Assembly: GCA_017308345.1 (NCBI GenBank)
Contig: JAFKFE010000442.1
Span: 1 to 8,810, forward strand
Direction: 5' to 3'
DNA: 8,810 nucleotides
From: Alphaproteobacteria bacterium
Lineage (GTDB): Bacteria; Pseudomonadota; Alphaproteobacteria; Rhizobiales; Rhizobiaceae
Positions within the stretch are counted from its first letter, which is position 1; each line of letters begins with the position of its first letter. The notes beneath the pieces were generated by a model that was given only the letters and a program-made list of their open reading frames with translations, did no database searches and was not told the origin of the DNA. Position numbers and translations under genes: made by a program. Positions 7,868 through 8,810 of this stretch are shown here, piece by piece.

Positions 7868-7869
7868 TA
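7840..7869. repeat. Inverted repeat TATTGAC-N16-GTCAATA that builds both divergent promoters
   Basis: The two 7-base arms (7840-7846 and 7863-7869) are exact inverted repeats. Each arm supplies the TTGAC of one promoter's -35 and the CAATA of the opposing promoter's -10. The repeat therefore makes a face-to-face, overlapping promoter pair. It may also serve as a regulator-binding site, but the arms are fully explained by promoter elements, so an operator role is a guess. Confidence 0.65.
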
Positions 7870-7870
7870 G
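7842..7870 (+). promoter_or_regulatory. Candidate sigma-70-type promoter of the IclR-family regulator gene
   Basis: A perfect TTGACA (7842-7847) is followed after 17 bp by CAATAG (7865-7870), a poor -10 match; AATAGA after 18 bp is an alternative. Transcription would start near 7877-7880, giving a leader of about 115 bases that contains three palindromes. The strong -35 with a weak -10 fits a promoter that is kept low or helped by a regulator. Its -35 overlaps the -10 of the opposing operon promoter, so both could hardly be occupied at once. Confidence 0.5.
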
Positions 7871-7874
7871 AAAT

Positions 7875-7894
7875 GAAATTAAGTTCCAAATTTC
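7875..7894. promoter_or_regulatory. Inverted repeat GAAATT-N8-AATTTC, candidate regulator-binding site
   Basis: Exact 6-base AT-rich arms stand out in a GC-rich genome. The site begins 8 bp upstream of the operon promoter's -35 and covers the expected start of regulator transcription. A protein bound here could block the regulator's own gene while touching the polymerase at the operon promoter. This is the classical layout for an IclR-type protein, but binding is inferred from position and symmetry only. Confidence 0.4.
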
Positions 7895-7909
7895 GTGCGC
7901 AGCCTGTTG

Positions 7910-7926
7910 GACACGCCTGGCGCGTC
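7910..7926. promoter_or_regulatory. 17-bp near-palindrome GACACGCC-N1-GGCGCGTC
   Basis: Seven of eight arm positions pair as an inverted repeat around a single T. It lies in the regulator's leader, upstream of the stronger 7935-7954 palindrome. It could be a second operator or an RNA hairpin. High GC raises the chance of coincidence. Confidence 0.25.
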
Positions 7927-7934
7927 TGACATAG

Positions 7935-7954
7935 TGGAGCCTCCAACGGCTCCA
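7935..7954. promoter_or_regulatory. Perfect palindrome TGGAGCC-N6-GGCTCCA in the regulator leader
   Basis: Two exact 7-base arms flank TCCAAC. It lies 38 bp before the chosen regulator ATG and ends on the A of an alternative in-frame ATG at 7954. It is long and GC-rich enough to be either a dimer-binding operator for autoregulation or a stable hairpin in the leader RNA. No T-run follows, so it is not a normal terminator. Confidence 0.45.
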
Positions 7955-7992
7955 TGGGCCGGCAGAGTCCCTTCGCGCTGTTGGGAGGCAGC

Positions 7993-8810
7993 ATGAGAAA
8001 ACGCAACAAGCCTATCGTCGCGCCTTCGGACGAAGAGCTGGGCCAGCATGCCTCGGCGCTGGTGCGCGGGCTGCAGATATTGCGCGCCTTCTCGCCCGCG
8101 GACGTCACGCTCGGCAACCAGGAACTGATCGAGCGGACGGGCCTGCCGAAGGCCACGATATCGCGGCTGACCTACACCCTGGTCGGGCTTGGCTATCTCA
8201 TCTACGACCCTTTGCTCGGCCGATACAGCATCGGGCCCGCCACCGTTTCACTCGGCTATTCAGGCCTGAGCAGCAGCGCGGTGATCTACATGGCCAAGCC
8301 GCTCATGCAGGCGCTGGCCTTCGAAACCGGCGTCGCGGTGGCCATGGGCATGCGGGACGGGCTGGAAATGGTCTACGTCGCCAACTGCCGGCCGGAGACC
8401 CCCGTGACCCTCAGGCTGAACGTCGGCTCGCGCCTGCCGATATGGCAGACCTCGATGGGGCTCGCCTATCTGGCGGCCATGGAGGAGCCGCTGCGGGACC
8501 GGGTCATCCGCCAGCTGATCGAAACCAATCCCGACACAAGGGACAAGATCCAGCGTGCCATCGACAGCGGGCTTGAGAGCTACGCCAGGCTCGGCTTCGT
8601 ATCCTCGTTCGGAGACTGGTACAGCTACATAAATGCAGTGGGCGTGCCTTTCAGGCCAACCGACGGCTCGCAACTGGTCGCCATTACCTGCGGCGGCATC
8701 AAGGACCTCGCGCCCGTCGAGGCCTGCCTCTCGGTTTATGTTCCCAAGCTCAAGGCACTGCTCGCGGAACTTCAGAACCGCCTGATCGGCGCCGTTCCGC
8801 CGCCAATCGG
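7993..8810 (+). CDS. IclR-family transcriptional regulator (3' end cut by window edge)
   Basis: The frame is open from 7993 to the end of the window, 272 full codons, close to the usual 250-280 residues of the family; no stop is seen. The N-terminal winged helix-turn-helix is visible as SALVRGLQILRAF (21-33) and NQELIERTGLPKATISRLTY (42-61), followed by LGYLIYDPLLGRYSIG (66-81), the wing and linker. The effector domain has MAKPLMQALAFETG (100-113), VGSRLPIWQTSMGLAYLAAM (144-163) and late signals GVPF and ITCGG. The ligand is unknown. The ATG at 7993 follows GGGAGG by four bases; an in-frame ATG at 7954 lacks a ribosome site. It is divergent from the transporter operon, so control of that operon and of itself is the natural expectation. 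Whether it represses or activates cannot be read from sequence. Confidence 0.93.
   Translation, partial: MRKRNKPIVAPSDEELGQHASALVRGLQILRAFSPADVTLGNQELIERTGLPKATISRLTYTLVGLGYLIYDPLLGRYSIGPATVSLGYSGLSSSAVIYMAKPLMQALAFETGVAVAMGMRDGLEMVYVANCRPETPVTLRLNVGSRLPIWQTSMGLAYLAAMEEPLRDRVIRQLIETNPDTRDKIQRAIDSGLESYARLGFVSSFGDWYSYINAVGVPFRPTDGSQLVAITCGGIKDLAPVEACLSVYVPKLKALLAELQNRLIGAVPPPI

Noticed and set aside
7785..8156. N-terminal extension of the DppB-like permease
   Set aside because: The frame is open, but the stretch covers the promoter region and the start of the regulator gene on the other strand, and lacks family similarity. The ATG at 7784 gives the normal length and N-terminus.
8260..8673. Minus-strand open frame inside the regulator gene
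   Set aside because: It is antisense to the IclR-family effector domain and has no recognisable domain.

Overview
The window is GC-rich, has short gaps and overlapping genes, and carries a dipeptide-type ABC transporter next to catabolic enzymes. This fits an alphaproteobacterium of the rhizobial type (Mesorhizobium/Bradyrhizobium-like). That placement is inferred from gene content and codon style, not from a marker gene.

Layout. Everything from position 1 to 7784 lies on the minus strand and reads from right to left as one probable operon. The order is DppB-like permease, DppC-like permease, DppD-like ATPase (carrying a frameshift), DppF-like ATPase, CaiB/BaiF-family CoA transferase, a 246-bp gap, an NtaA/SnaA/DszA-type flavin-dependent monooxygenase, the N-terminal half of a split transketolase, and the first 22 codons of its C-terminal partner, which is cut by the window edge. 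On the plus strand, an IclR-family regulator starts at 7993 and runs off the right edge almost complete. The 208 bp between regulator and operon hold a pair of overlapping divergent promoters and several palindromes that could be operators.

Working model (inference). An IclR-type repressor or activator senses a small organic solute. The ABC transporter imports it, with a substrate-binding protein that is not in this window. The CoA transferase, the reduced-flavin-dependent monooxygenase and the two-subunit thiamine-diphosphate enzyme then break it down. I recognise each family, but not the pathway that combines them, so the substrate is unknown.

Points worth a second look are: (1) the almost mirror-symmetric divergent promoters, in which each -35 overlaps the other's -10; (2) a clear reading-frame break in the DppD-like ATPase at a GCCTCGCCTC tandem repeat; (3) the enzyme combination itself; and (4) a perfect ATAAC-N5-GTTAT palindrome in the only large gap inside the operon. 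No tRNA, rRNA, CRISPR array, insertion sequence or other mobile element was seen.
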